Source of the DNA: Pseudanabaena yagii GIHE-NHR1
GTDB lineage: Bacteria > Cyanobacteriota > Cyanobacteriia > Pseudanabaenales > Pseudanabaenaceae
Length of the DNA: 64,000 nt
Direction: 5' to 3'
Assembly: GCF_012863495.1 (NCBI RefSeq)
Contig: NZ_JAAVJL010000001.1
Span: 2,538,001 to 2,602,000 of the forward strand
The notes below the pieces were generated by a model. That model did no database searches. It worked only from the letters and a program-made list of their open reading frames with translations, and had not been told where the DNA came from. Position 1 is the stretch's first letter. Every line of letters begins with the position of its first letter. Both the position numbers and the translations under genes were made by a program. Below are positions 25,625 through 33,672 of this stretch, piece after piece.

Positions 25625-26890
25625 CTATTCCCATTGTACTGGAATATGAAATAGGCATTTAGAACTTCGAGAAAAATTCAAACTAGGGTCTGCCAAACCT
25701 TTAACCTCAAAGCTGTAAAGTTGATCCCTGATCCCTTTTCTTCCTAAAATGTCATGGGTGTCATAGTCCACAACATATACTTCTAACTGATATTTTCCTG
25801 GGAGGAGAGGCAATTGATTAATTGTGCATCTAAATTCATTTTGTCCTGCTTTTATTTGATAATGCTGATCTCCATAAATCCCAGTCATATTTGCCATCAG
25901 AAAAAGTTCATCTTTTCTTAAAGCAAAACCAATAAGAATTGGGTATTTATCAAGTTGTGAATGACAAGTTAATTGAATTTGAACTTGACTACCTGGAAAA
26001 ATTTCTTTCCCATCGGTGGCAACTACCTCCACTTGTTCAATTTTAACTGTACCAAATTTTTCTCCTGTTATTAAATCTTCATCTTTATTGGCTTGTTGGG
26101 ATAGATTATTGTCTATTGACTGGGAATAACTCTGTTCTATCAATTCATTGTAAGTGTGAATTATCGTATCTGGTTCGCCTGTGTCATATACTTGTCCCTG
26201 ATTCAAAAGAATGACACGGTGACAAAGTGATTTAATTTGAGGTATTTGATGAGAAACCAGTAGTATAGCTCCACCCTTTTCAACATAGTCTCTCAGATAA
26301 ATTTGAAACTTCTGCTGAAAGCGAATATCTCCTCCCCCTAAAGCTTCATCTATGATAAAAATATCTGGATGCAGTTGCGTATAAATAGAAAATGCTAACC
26401 GCAAGCGCATCCCTGTACTGTATGTACCCACAGGTGCGTCAATAAAGCTTTCAATACCTGAATAATCAATAATATTATGAATATTTTTCTTAATTTGCTG
26501 TTCATTAACTCCATACATTGATAATTTGTTGTAGATGTTTTCTCTTCCTGTTTGCACAGCATTTAATCCAGATTGATTGTCTATCATTACCACTTGATTG
26601 GTATTCCATCTCACCTCACCCAAAGTAGGGCGCAAAATTCCCGTAATTAAGTTAATTAATGTACTTTTCCCTGCCCCATTATGTCCAACTAATCCCAGTA
26701 CTTCCCCAGCTTTTAGTTGTAGATTGACATCGTAAAGAGACCAAAATTCCCCCTGGCGAAGATAATTTTCTCCTTCTGCTCTGCGACGAAACTCCCAAAA
26801 AATATCCTGAATTGTATAACGTAATGCTAACTTGGGATCACTGCAAAATCGTTTTGATAAATGATTTACTTCTAATAGTATTTTTGCCAT
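25625..26890 (-). CDS. wzt: ABC exporter ATPase, Wzt type with C-terminal domain
   Basis: 421 residues. The ATPase domain has Walker A GHNGAGKST (69-77), signature YSTGMRLRLAFS, Walker B IFIIDEALGGGD and the switch His in LVSHQ. Residues from about 270 form a separate beta-rich domain (EVVATDGKEIFPGSQVQIQLTC) like the Wzt C-terminal domain, which in O-antigen exporters binds the modified end of the glycan. The pair with the upstream permease exports lipid-linked polysaccharides across the inner membrane. The domain suggests that export here waits for an end modification such as methylation or sulfation (inference). Confidence 0.9.
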   Translation of the reverse strand: MAKILLEVNHLSKRFCSDPKLALRYTIQDIFWEFRRRAEGENYLRQGEFWSLYDVNLQLKAGEVLGLVGHNGAGKSTLINLITGILRPTLGEVRWNTNQVVMIDNQSGLNAVQTGRENIYNKLSMYGVNEQQIKKNIHNIIDYSGIESFIDAPVGTYSTGMRLRLAFSIYTQLHPDIFIIDEALGGGDIRFQQKFQIYLRDYVEKGGAILLVSHQIPQIKSLCHRVILLNQGQVYDTGEPDTIIHTYNELIEQSYSQSIDNNLSQQANKDEDLITGEKFGTVKIEQVEVVATDGKEIFPGSQVQIQLTCHSQLDKYPILIGFALRKDELFLMANMTGIYGDQHYQIKAGQNEFRCTINQLPLLPGKYQLEVYVVDYDTHDILGRKGIRDQLYSFEVKGLADPSLNFSRSSKCLFHIPVQWE

Positions 26891-26892
26891 GA

Positions 26893-27783
26893 TTAAGCTA
26901 GAGATCTTTCAATTATATGAGGTAAACACAGGCGGCAAAACAACCAACTTCCTAACATCAATAATATTGTTAGAGGCATTAATAGAAATAAAGCCAAAGG
27001 ATTAATTGAACCAACACCATAAGTTAAAAATCTTACAGCTTCAAATATGTAAGTTAAAGGATTACATATTTGCACGAAGTAAAGCCAAGTTCCTGGTTGG
27101 ATGACGACAAAGACAGGAGTAACGAGAAATAGAACCCAAGGAAAAACCTGTATCACATTTTCTAAATCTTTAGTTAAAGAATTACAAGGAGCTAATAATA
27201 AACCCAAACCAGAACCTAATCCAATAATTAATATAATACCTAATAGCGCTAGAATAAATGTTATACTAGGAGTAATATTAAAAACTAACAAAATAGCTAC
27301 TAACACTGGAAATCGCATCAAAAAGCTAAAAGTAGACTCTGCTAAACCAGCTATCATTATCCCTTCTATAGGGATTTTTTGTCGGGCTAATAAGTGAATG
27401 TATCGCGTAAGAGAACTACACTGAATATTCAATGCTTCCAGAAAGGTCTGTGCCATAACTACTCCAAAGACACCATAAACTTGAGGTGGAACTTGCCCAC
27501 CAATTAAAATCGGAATGCGATCTCGCTGTCCCAATGTCAGTAATATAGCGACTAAAGCTGAAGGCACAAAAGCCCAAAATAAGCCAAGAGATGAATAACG
27601 ATAACGTTGGGCTATATTTTGTAAAAACAGACGCTTGGCAAAGCCAGATGAGGCTTGCAAATCCAGCCATGCACCTGCCAGAAATGTTCTAACTGAAAAT
27701 AACTGACTTCTAGCGCTATTAATCTTGACAGGGTAAGATAAATCGCTACTACTTTGTTGAGACTGAGGATAAAGTAAATTCAT
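26893..27783 (-). CDS. wzm: ABC exporter permease, Wzm type
   Basis: 296 residues with six predicted membrane helices (ABC2_membrane family). Conserved elements include LFLQNIAQRYRYSSLGLFWAFVPSA, the usual Wzm/TagG start, and the amphipathic GLLLAPCNSLTKDLENVIQVFPW region. Two bases separate it from the ATPase gene, so the two subunits are made together. It would form the membrane channel for a lipid-linked glycan. It is transcribed away from the remnant IS at the right edge of the island. Confidence 0.88.
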   Translation of the reverse strand: MNLLYPQSQQSSSDLSYPVKINSARSQLFSVRTFLAGAWLDLQASSGFAKRLFLQNIAQRYRYSSLGLFWAFVPSALVAILLTLGQRDRIPILIGGQVPPQVYGVFGVVMAQTFLEALNIQCSSLTRYIHLLARQKIPIEGIMIAGLAESTFSFLMRFPVLVAILLVFNITPSITFILALLGIILIIGLGSGLGLLLAPCNSLTKDLENVIQVFPWVLFLVTPVFVVIQPGTWLYFVQICNPLTYIFEAVRFLTYGVGSINPLALFLLMPLTILLMLGSWLFCRLCLPHIIERSLA

Positions 27784-27886
27784 ACTTTTTCTCCCATAAC
27801 TTTAGAATCAAATTCTAGCCTAGATACAGCGCTTTGCAATTACGTAAAACCCAGAAATATTTTTGAAAGTGCTGGGCACTGGTCAG

Positions 27887-28060
27887 TTAAATCGTGAGGG
27901 AGTGAAAGCCTCGTAGTGATAGCAACTCCAGAATCGAAATCGGACGATGATATAGCCCGATCGTCTTAGCAGGAGTCTTATTCTTCCCTGAGCCCACATG
28001 AGGTCTCATCCAGTTGTGAACTAATCGTTGTAAGGTAACCGTCCAGGCGTAATCTGCTCA
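27887..28060 (-). pseudogene. Transposase C-terminal remnant
   Basis: The minus strand reads YAWTVTLQRLVHNWMRPH and then KTIGLYHRPISILELLSLRG before a stop, a type of ending known from cyanobacterial transposases. Nothing upstream of it remains. I cannot name the IS family with certainty. Confidence 0.55.
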
Positions 28061-28083
28061 AGGGGATTCGGGGTCAGGGGACA

Positions 28084-28458
28084 CTCGAAAAAGAAAAACC
28101 ACCCATCTTCGGCATGATTCAACGCGGTGGTGAAGTGGTAATTCGCATGTTAGAAAACGTGCAATAACGCACTATTGAGTCTCTGATTAAAGCAACAATT
28201 TCTCTTGGTACTTTGGTTTACACTGACGAATATGCTATTTACACCCCTTTACAAGCTTATGCTCACAAAACTGTTTGTCATGGCGCGGGAGAATATGCAA
28301 GAGATGAAGATGGGGAAGGCTTTTGCGAGGTTCACGTCAATACCATGGAAGGCTTTTGGTCGCTTTTGCGCTCTTGGTTACGTCCTCATCGCGGTATTTC
28401 TCAAGAAAAGTTGCCTTTGTATTTGATGAGCTGCTTTGAGTTTGTTCATAATGCATAA
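28084..28458 (+). pseudogene. IS1595 (ISXO2-like) transposase remnant
   Basis: Reads KEKPPIFGMIQRGGEVVIRML, then an in-frame TAA, then TLVYTDEYAIYTPLQAY and FCEVHVNTMEGFWSLLRSWL with RPHRGISQEKLPLYL, all hallmarks of the ISXO2-like DDE domain. The N-terminal part and a short end are missing. With the fragment at 27887 it marks the right edge of the HIP1-free island. Confidence 0.85.
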
Positions 28459-28586
28459 GAGGATGGGTAAAACTTTGCTAAGCGCTTTGCTGGACTCTCT
28501 ACTTTCTTGACCTCCCCGATTCTCCTATTGAGCCAAGCTAAATTAGCCCAAAAACTAAGTTTCACCAGCGATCGCAGTTAAAAGCA

Positions 28587-29009
28587 GTGCAAAATTGGCT
28601 AACAGATGTAGGCATTCCAATAGATGCTTGCCAGATCTTCTTGCCCAATAGCTCTGCTGCACAACATCTAGAGCAATGGCTGAGCCAGTCTTTCCCTTGG
28701 CAATATGGACAAATCGACTGGCAGCTTGTCCCTGAAAGTATCTGTGTAAATTGGCATAGTGATGATGATGCGATTTTAGCTTTTCAGCAGCTTTGTCAGG
28801 TTAAGCAATTAATCAGCCCCAATGTCAATATCCTCTGGTGTTCTGCCCATCAGCCCACTTTAGAAATGCCCTTACAACTGGTTAAACCTGTGATCGCGGA
28901 AATTGTGGCGCAAGATTGGGATACATGGATCTTTGAACCCTTTACTGGTTGGTGTATTGAGTTTTACCACGAAGGAACAATATGTTACGGTACATCCCCC
29001 CAAAGATAA
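28587..29009 (+). CDS. Conserved-looking protein of unknown function
   Basis: 140 residues from a GTG start (MQNWLTDVGIPIDACQIF). The frame is open upstream for about 17 more codons without a good start, so the N-terminus is uncertain and may have been cut by the IS remnant before it. It is rich in Trp and acidic residues (WDTWIFEPFTGWCIEFYHEG) and has no membrane segment. Family not recognised. Its last codons lie in the left arm of a hairpin. Confidence 0.6.
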   Translation: MQNWLTDVGIPIDACQIFLPNSSAAQHLEQWLSQSFPWQYGQIDWQLVPESICVNWHSDDDAILAFQQLCQVKQLISPNVNILWCSAHQPTLEMPLQLVKPVIAEIVAQDWDTWIFEPFTGWCIEFYHEGTICYGTSPQR

Positions 29010-29043
29010 AAGGCAGAGATTCGCCCTGCCTTTTATCTTTGGG
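28999..29043. terminator. Hairpin terminator
   Basis: An 18-bp stem and 9-nt loop, overlapping the end of the gene 28587-29009. Confidence 0.75.
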
Positions 29044-29047
29044 TAGT

Positions 29048-29100
29048 CCAGATAAATTTTCAAAAAGCTTGCAAAGCAAGCTTTTTGAAAATTTATCTGG
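29048..29100. repeat. Long perfect hairpin (25-bp stem, aaa loop)
   Basis: Lies four bases after the preceding hairpin. The stem is AT-rich, with central gc-aaa-gc. Longer than needed for a terminator; a member of the window-wide hairpin class. Confidence 0.8.
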
Positions 29101-29191
29101 ATTTTAAACAAGCATAAATCGCTGTCACGATCAAAAATTCAAACCAAATATTGCAAAAAATTTACATCAGCTATGTTATATTAACAAATGC

Positions 29192-29265
29192 GGCAGCTTG
29201 GCTCAGGTGGTTAGAGCGACGGTCTCATAATCCGTAGGTCCCGGGTTCAAATCCCGGAGCTGCTA
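29192..29265 (+). tRNA. tRNA-Met (anticodon CAT), elongator type; Ile2 not excluded
   Basis: 74 nt. The acceptor stem GGCAGCT pairs with AGCTGCT (G-T at the first pair), the discriminator is A, the anticodon loop is CTCATAA and the T loop GGTTCAAATCC. The first pair and lack of three G-C pairs in the anticodon stem argue against an initiator. A CAT anticodon may also be modified to read AUA (Ile), which sequence alone does not settle. Confidence 0.9.
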
Positions 29266-29274
29266 TAAATATAG

Positions 29275-29311
29275 AAAAACATCGGTGTTATATCCCAACG
29301 CCGATGTTTTT
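29275..29311. terminator. Terminator after tRNA-Met
   Basis: A 13-bp stem (one G-T pair) with A-run and T-run, starting ten bases after the tRNA. Confidence 0.75.
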
Positions 29312-29362
29312 TGTTCATGATAGTATGTAGACAATTTACTCCCTAACGCAAAGGACAGGATT

Positions 29363-30130
29363 ATGGGATTACTCGATCGCATTGGTATGGTGGTCAAGTC
29401 CAATGTAAATGCAATGGTTACGGCTGCTGAAGATCCAGAAAAAATTCTGGAGCAATCAATCATTGATATGCAAGAAGATTTGGTGCAATTGCGCCAAGCT
29501 GTCGCGCAATCAATGGCTGCCCTCAAGCGCCAAGAGCAACAATATAATCAAAGTGCAACTCAAGCCCAAGAATGGGAAAAGCGGGCAATGCTAGCTCTCC
29601 AAAAGGGAGATGAAAACCTAGCAAGGGAAGCTCTCAGTCGCAAGAAAACCCATGCGGACGCGGCGGCAACTTTAAAGGTTGGGTTGGATCAACAAACAAC
29701 TCAAGTAGATACTCTCAAGAAAAATCTAATTGCGATCGAAGGCAAGATTTCTGAGGCGAAAACCAAGAAAGAAATGCTTAAGGCAAGATTGCAATCGGCT
29801 AAAGCTCAAGAAAATCTCAACAATATGTTGGGCAAGGTAAATACTAACTCTGCTGCTGCGACGTTTGAGCGCATGGAAGAGCGTGTATTAATGGCAGAAG
29901 CTAAGGCAAGTGCTAGCTCTGAACTGGGTATGGACAATCTAGAATCACAGTTTGCTCAGCTAGAAGCTGGTAGTGGTGTCGATGATGAACTCGCCGCCCT
30001 CAAGGCAAAGATGATTTCTAGTAGTCCCACACCTCAAGGCGCATTACCTCCATCGGATGCGGCAAGACCAAGTGTTGGTGCAGCGATCGATGCTGAGCTA
30101 GAAGCTCTTCGTCGTCAAATGGGTAATTAA
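29363..30130 (+). CDS. vipp1: PspA/IM30 family membrane-maintenance protein Vipp1
   Basis: 255 residues, mostly long alpha-helical. It starts MGLLDRIGMVVKSNVNAMV, the amphipathic membrane-binding helix, and continues with AAEDPEKILEQSIIDMQEDL and long coiled-coil helices. A linker rich in Ser and Pro (ISSSPTPQGALPPSDAARP) leads to a short C-terminal helix (IDAELEALRRQMGN), the extension that separates Vipp1 from bacterial PspA. Vipp1 forms ring- and rod-like ESCRT-III-type assemblies that support thylakoid biogenesis and repair. Single gene with its own terminator. Confidence 0.93.
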   Translation: MGLLDRIGMVVKSNVNAMVTAAEDPEKILEQSIIDMQEDLVQLRQAVAQSMAALKRQEQQYNQSATQAQEWEKRAMLALQKGDENLAREALSRKKTHADAAATLKVGLDQQTTQVDTLKKNLIAIEGKISEAKTKKEMLKARLQSAKAQENLNNMLGKVNTNSAAATFERMEERVLMAEAKASASSELGMDNLESQFAQLEAGSGVDDELAALKAKMISSSPTPQGALPPSDAARPSVGAAIDAELEALRRQMGN

Positions 30131-30137
30131 ATCTAAT

Positions 30138-30182
30138 CCCCAAAAGAAAAAGGCTCGCTTTGCGAGCCTTTTTCTTTTGGGG
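30138..30182. terminator. Terminator after vipp1
   Basis: A perfect 21-bp stem with ttt loop. Confidence 0.82.
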
Positions 30183-30235
30183 AGCTAAGTCAATGGTTGA
30201 TGTCGATAAATAGCGATCGCCCAAAACTTTAATGC

Positions 30236-30400
30236 TCAGCGAATCTCAATCAAGTCACCTTTACCAATGCAGGCAATCCGATCTTGTTCAGGAATAAATA
30301 GAAAAACATCTTTACCAGAAATACTCACACAGTAACCAATCCAGCCCATACTGATGTGGCGGAATTTGCGATTATTTAAATAGGGGTTATTGTTATTCAA
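30236..30400 (-). CDS. Small protein of unknown function (54 residues)
   Basis: Reads MNNNNPYLNNRKFRHISMGW, then IGYCVSISGKDVFLFIPEQD and RIACIGKGDLIEIR. It begins at a TTG preceded by GAGG at good distance. The composition (alternating hydrophobics, closing DLIEIR) looks like a small beta-barrel protein and not like random translation. No family recognised. Confidence 0.5.
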   Translation of the reverse strand: MNNNNPYLNNRKFRHISMGWIGYCVSISGKDVFLFIPEQDRIACIGKGDLIEIR

Positions 30401-30540
30401 CGGAAAAATCCTCTGCCCAAAGCCAAATCATTAGATATTTTAGGAAATCTGGGATTATCAGTACCTAAGTATAAGGATTAATCTTAATAATTCTACATTT
30501 GACAGTAGTGATCGCCTGATCAATACCTTTCGCTACAAAA

Positions 30541-30573
30541 GGTTATAGGCAGAGCTTTGCTCTGCCTATAACC
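30541..30573. repeat. Hairpin (15-bp stem, ttt loop)
   Basis: Perfect stem in a gene-free stretch; may be a terminator for the minus-strand gene at 30693. Confidence 0.7.
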
Positions 30574-30599
30574 ACCCTAAATCATTTTTAGATTTTTAG

Positions 30600-30640
30600 G
30601 TTTGTGGAAGTGCACCCCGAAGGGGTGCGCTTCCACAAAC
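30600..30640. repeat. Hairpin (19-bp stem, gaa loop)
   Basis: Stem with one G-T pair, followed by gggattgctatataa, which resembles the outer end (ttgctata) of the MITE-like unit at 48550-48665. Confidence 0.7.
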
Positions 30641-30692
30641 CATTTGGGATTGCTATATAACCACCCATATATGACTATCCTTAGTTAACAAT

Positions 30693-30932
30693 TTAGTTCA
30701 GAATTAATTCATGAGGAATTGCAATCCAAACACTAAACTGATTGGCATTTGGGGTAATTAATAGTGCCATACATAAATCTAAATCTCTTCTACATCCTGC
30801 GATCGCTTCATTAAGAGAGTCATAATTTTTATCAGCTACAAAAATTTTGCCTAAGAAGATAATTGCTTTTTCTGTGCCAGTAATAGTATTGATGACTATG
30901 GAGCGAACTTGATTTAGTGAATTGAGGATCAT
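30693..30932 (-). CDS. Small protein of unknown function
   Basis: 79 residues from ATG at 30932 (MILNSLNQVRSIVINTITGTEK), with AAAGGG upstream. An alternative upstream start would give 104 residues but adds atypical sequence. It includes IIFLGKIFVADKNYDSLNEA and CMALLITPNANQFSVWIAIP. Soluble, mixed alpha/beta. No family recognised. Confidence 0.5.
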   Translation of the reverse strand: MILNSLNQVRSIVINTITGTEKAIIFLGKIFVADKNYDSLNEAIAGCRRDLDLCMALLITPNANQFSVWIAIPHELILN

Positions 30933-31102
30933 TACTTTTACCCTTTGCAAGAATTTCTCTATGGATATAAGTATGGCTTTCTCTCTAGGAATGGATGGCG
31001 ATCTCACAGCTATAGATCCTGTGATGCTCAGTAACCAAAAATGCGATCGCTATCACAGGCATCAACAAATAAACCAAAGCTACAGCCTGTTTAAAGTATG
31101 CC

Positions 31103-31151
31103 AGAGAATCTTTTGAGATCTTGGCGAAGTCAATATCTCAAAAGATTCTCT
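31103..31151. repeat. Hairpin (17-bp stem, 15-nt loop)
   Basis: Perfect arms agagaatcttttgagat and its complement. It is unlike the 3-nt-loop class. No nearby gene explains it. Confidence 0.65.
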
Positions 31152-31183
31152 CAGTGCCAAGTCAGTATAAAAAATTACTTCAA

Positions 31184-31220
31184 AGCAAAAGCTGCGGTAT
31201 AAAGTACCGCAGCTTTTGCT
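31184..31220. terminator. Hairpin terminator of the small membrane gene
   Basis: A 16-bp stem, 5-nt loop, 28 bases downstream of the minus-strand small gene. Confidence 0.65.
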
Positions 31221-31247
31221 ATCTTAAAAACCTGTGATTTCGGGGAT

Positions 31248-31331
31248 TTAGAGAATGATTGCGAGTAATAAAAATGCAATCACTGCACCGTAGGATTTAA
31301 CCATCAATTCGCCAATAGTAACTTCCATCAT
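31248..31331 (-). CDS. Single-helix membrane miniprotein (27 residues)
   Basis: MMEVTIGELMVKSYGAVIAF followed by LLLAIIL. One membrane helix with a short polar start, in the size range of photosystem, cytochrome b6f or NDH-1 small subunits. A strong purine ribosome site (GGGAAGGAA) precedes it and a hairpin follows. I cannot match it with confidence to any named subunit. Confidence 0.5.
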   Translation of the reverse strand: MMEVTIGELMVKSYGAVIAFLLLAIIL

Positions 31332-31469
31332 TGCCTTATTCCTTCCCTTTAAATCTTGATGTCAATAATATCTAGCTTTTTGAAGGTTAGGCTGGTGATT
31401 TCGCGCTCCATATTTAAAGGAATTACTCACAGATCTTCTGTGATTTCTATCACCTAAGCATCGAGACAT

Positions 31470-31523
31470 AAACCCCAAAAGCCATGGCGCACGCGCATCG
31501 TGCGCCACGGCTTTTGGGGTTTT
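31470..31523. repeat. Long hairpin, about 24-bp stem
   Basis: Outer stem aaaccccaaaagcc, one mismatch, then gcgcacg with loop cgcat. Same style as the inner stem of the unit at 50766-50871 (gcgcacgcgca core). Confidence 0.75.
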
Positions 31524-31601
31524 GTTGTAGCTAACTAGATCAATTGTCAAACGAAAATTAGAACTGTAACGAACACTCAGTGCTACAGTTCCAATTACTT
31601 A

Positions 31602-33191
31602 CTACTTACCACCTAAAGCAATTAGGGCTAAGAAGCTACCACTATTCCATAGGCAATGTAATAGCATGGAAGATAAAAGGTTTTTCGATCGCCAATAGAC
31701 AAATCCCATTACTATTCCCAAAACACTTAGGGGAATAATGTCTGCAATATTCAAATGGGCGAGTGCAAATAAAAATCCGCTAGTAGCGATCGCCCCCCAA
31801 ACTGGTAAAAACTTGGTCAGTGAAGGTAATAAAAATCCGCGAAATAGGTATTCCTCGAAAAATGGTGCAGCGATCGCCAAAGTTGACCAGAGCAGAAGCT
31901 TTGGCAAAATATTTTGGCTTTCCGTCAAAATTGGCAACAGGGGATTACCACCACCTTGACCTTGGAGAAACTTTTGGCTGATCACAGAGACAATTAGCAC
32001 CAGTGGCACAGCAGCAAAATAACCACCAATTCCCCATACTAGCCATTGTGGCGAAGTCAATTTAAAGCGGAACCAACCTTCAGGCAAGGGACGATAGGCA
32101 GCCAGACTAAACCGTAAAATCGGCAGCATCGGCATAACCGAGACTGTATAGGGAATCAGCACCAACAAGGCTTGTAATGTATAATCTTCGCTAACTCTTG
32201 ATTCAATTCCTAATAGTTCAAAAATTAAGGGCAATACTAACTGAGTAATTAAGCAAAAAGCAGAGAACCATAAAACCATAACTTCCCAAATCGTCTCCAT
32301 TCCCCAAGGAACTTGCCAGTTAATTTGATTGGAAGTTTGATTAGCCGCGCTTTCTGATTTGGTATCTGATTTGGTATAAAAGGGAGAGGATTTACGAAAG
32401 AAAATCCATTGAACTAGTAGCCCTAACCAGAGCAAAACGCCAATACTGCCACCGATTAGTGGAATGGAATTGACAATTATAAGGCGTTTAATTGCTGTCT
32501 CTACAGCGATTTGAGCTTGTTGGGCGAGGTTGCTTAATTCTTCACTTCTTTGTTGAGCTTGATAGAGCTTAGTGAGTGCAACTTGGCGATACCAACCATC
32601 AAGGGTATTTCTAATTTGAGTTTCTGCATTAGGGAACAATATGGTTGGTTCTGACCATAATCCTTGGAGAATTTGGGTAGTTAATCCATAGCTGGTCATG
32701 GATTCGCCCTCTATCTCCTTAACGTTTGACCATGTTGTGATTGCGCCTTGAATATCTCCCGTTTGGATCTGGAGCAATCCTGCCCGCATACTGATCTCGC
32801 TGACGGCATTTTGCTTTTTTTGGAGTTGTTTCGAGATAGATTGAGAATCTGCACCACTCACATCTTGGGAAAGCCGCTCAAAAGCAGATTTATTCGCTTG
32901 AAGCACCTCTTGGTAACTTCTTAGGGACTGCGTATAGATATCTTGAGGATCTCCATCACTGATCAGTGATTGCAAGAAATCTCCTGCGAAATGATCCTTT
33001 TCTTGATTAACTGATTGGGTCACTTGCAAAATTAAATCTGTTTGTAGCAAATCTAATTTTGTCTGCTCCTGTGGATTATTCCAACTTACCTGCAACGTCA
33101 GGATAATAAAAAAAACAGACAACAGGCTAAGAACACTTAATAGTAATGATTTCGCATTCCAAGATTTATCGTTTAACGACTGAGAATCCAT
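31602..33191 (-). CDS. CPBP-family intramembrane protease-like protein
   Basis: 529 residues. After an N-terminal membrane helix comes a soluble lumen-facing helical region (about residues 40-225), then several membrane helices. The C-terminal CPBP (Abi/Rce1-like) domain has APFFEEYLFRGFLLPSL (motif 1, EE-x3-R), FALAHLN (motif 2) and LLHCLWNS. These are glutamate proteases or protein handlers in the membrane; targets in cyanobacteria are mostly unknown. The long extra-membrane domain with repeat-like helices may select the client. Monocistronic. Confidence 0.87.
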   Translation of the reverse strand: MDSQSLNDKSWNAKSLLLSVLSLLSVFFIILTLQVSWNNPQEQTKLDLLQTDLILQVTQSVNQEKDHFAGDFLQSLISDGDPQDIYTQSLRSYQEVLQANKSAFERLSQDVSGADSQSISKQLQKKQNAVSEISMRAGLLQIQTGDIQGAITTWSNVKEIEGESMTSYGLTTQILQGLWSEPTILFPNAETQIRNTLDGWYRQVALTKLYQAQQRSEELSNLAQQAQIAVETAIKRLIIVNSIPLIGGSIGVLLWLGLLVQWIFFRKSSPFYTKSDTKSESAANQTSNQINWQVPWGMETIWEVMVLWFSAFCLITQLVLPLIFELLGIESRVSEDYTLQALLVLIPYTVSVMPMLPILRFSLAAYRPLPEGWFRFKLTSPQWLVWGIGGYFAAVPLVLIVSVISQKFLQGQGGGNPLLPILTESQNILPKLLLWSTLAIAAPFFEEYLFRGFLLPSLTKFLPVWGAIATSGFLFALAHLNIADIIPLSVLGIVMGFVYWRSKNLLSSMLLHCLWNSGSFLALIALGGK

Positions 33192-33246
33192 TCTTTTATT
33201 TCTTTAGTTTTAGGCAATAGGATATGGCAAAGCAACGCCCATCCTA

Positions 33247-33567
33247 TCATTTTGCACTTGTAAACCGCAAACCAACTATTCCACCAATAATCAGACTAAT
33301 ACAGATAAATCGCGTTAGGTCACGGGGTTCTCCTAAAAATACGGAACCAACGATCGCAGTTCCGACGACACCAATACCTGTCCATACGGCATAGCCTGTG
33401 CCAACGGGTAAGGTTTTTAAGGCTTGGGCAAGAAGGATAAAACTGGCGACAAGGGTGGCAATCGTAATCAGGCTAGGAATAGGTTTCGTAAAGCCATCGG
33501 TATATTTCAAGCTACTCGCCCAAACAACTTCCAATAGTCCCGCAATAATTAAATTAATCCAATCCAT
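33247..33567 (-). CDS. SMR-family efflux protein
   Basis: 106 residues with four membrane helices. MDWINLIIAGLLEVVWASSL carries the membrane Glu (E13) essential for proton-coupled export, and WASSLKYTDGFT is typical of the SugE/Gdx branch, which exports guanidinium; GTGYAVWTGIGVVGTAIVG is the usual helix 3 packing motif. I saw no obvious guanidine riboswitch upstream. A single gene here, probably acting as a dual-topology homodimer. Confidence 0.88.
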   Translation of the reverse strand: MDWINLIIAGLLEVVWASSLKYTDGFTKPIPSLITIATLVASFILLAQALKTLPVGTGYAVWTGIGVVGTAIVGSVFLGEPRDLTRFICISLIIGGIVGLRFTSAK

Positions 33568-33606
33568 TATATTTCTCTAAATCTTTGACAGCAATTTTTG
33601 ATTAAC

Positions 33607-33665
33607 CGAACCAAGAAATTTTTAAAAGTGTTGCGGAGCAACACTTTTAAAAATTTCTTGGTTCG
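33607..33665. repeat. Perfect 28-bp hairpin, gga loop
   Basis: Arms of 28 bases pair perfectly, from cgaaccaag to cttggttcg. It lies eight bases from the stop of the P-type ATPase gene and could end its transcription, but is much longer than a usual terminator. Confidence 0.82.
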
Positions 33666-33672
33666 GCTTTGC

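Noticed and set aside
33568-33672. Guanidine riboswitch before the SMR gene
   Set aside because: The upstream bases show only AT-rich sequence and the long hairpin of the ATPase side; no conserved riboswitch core is visible.
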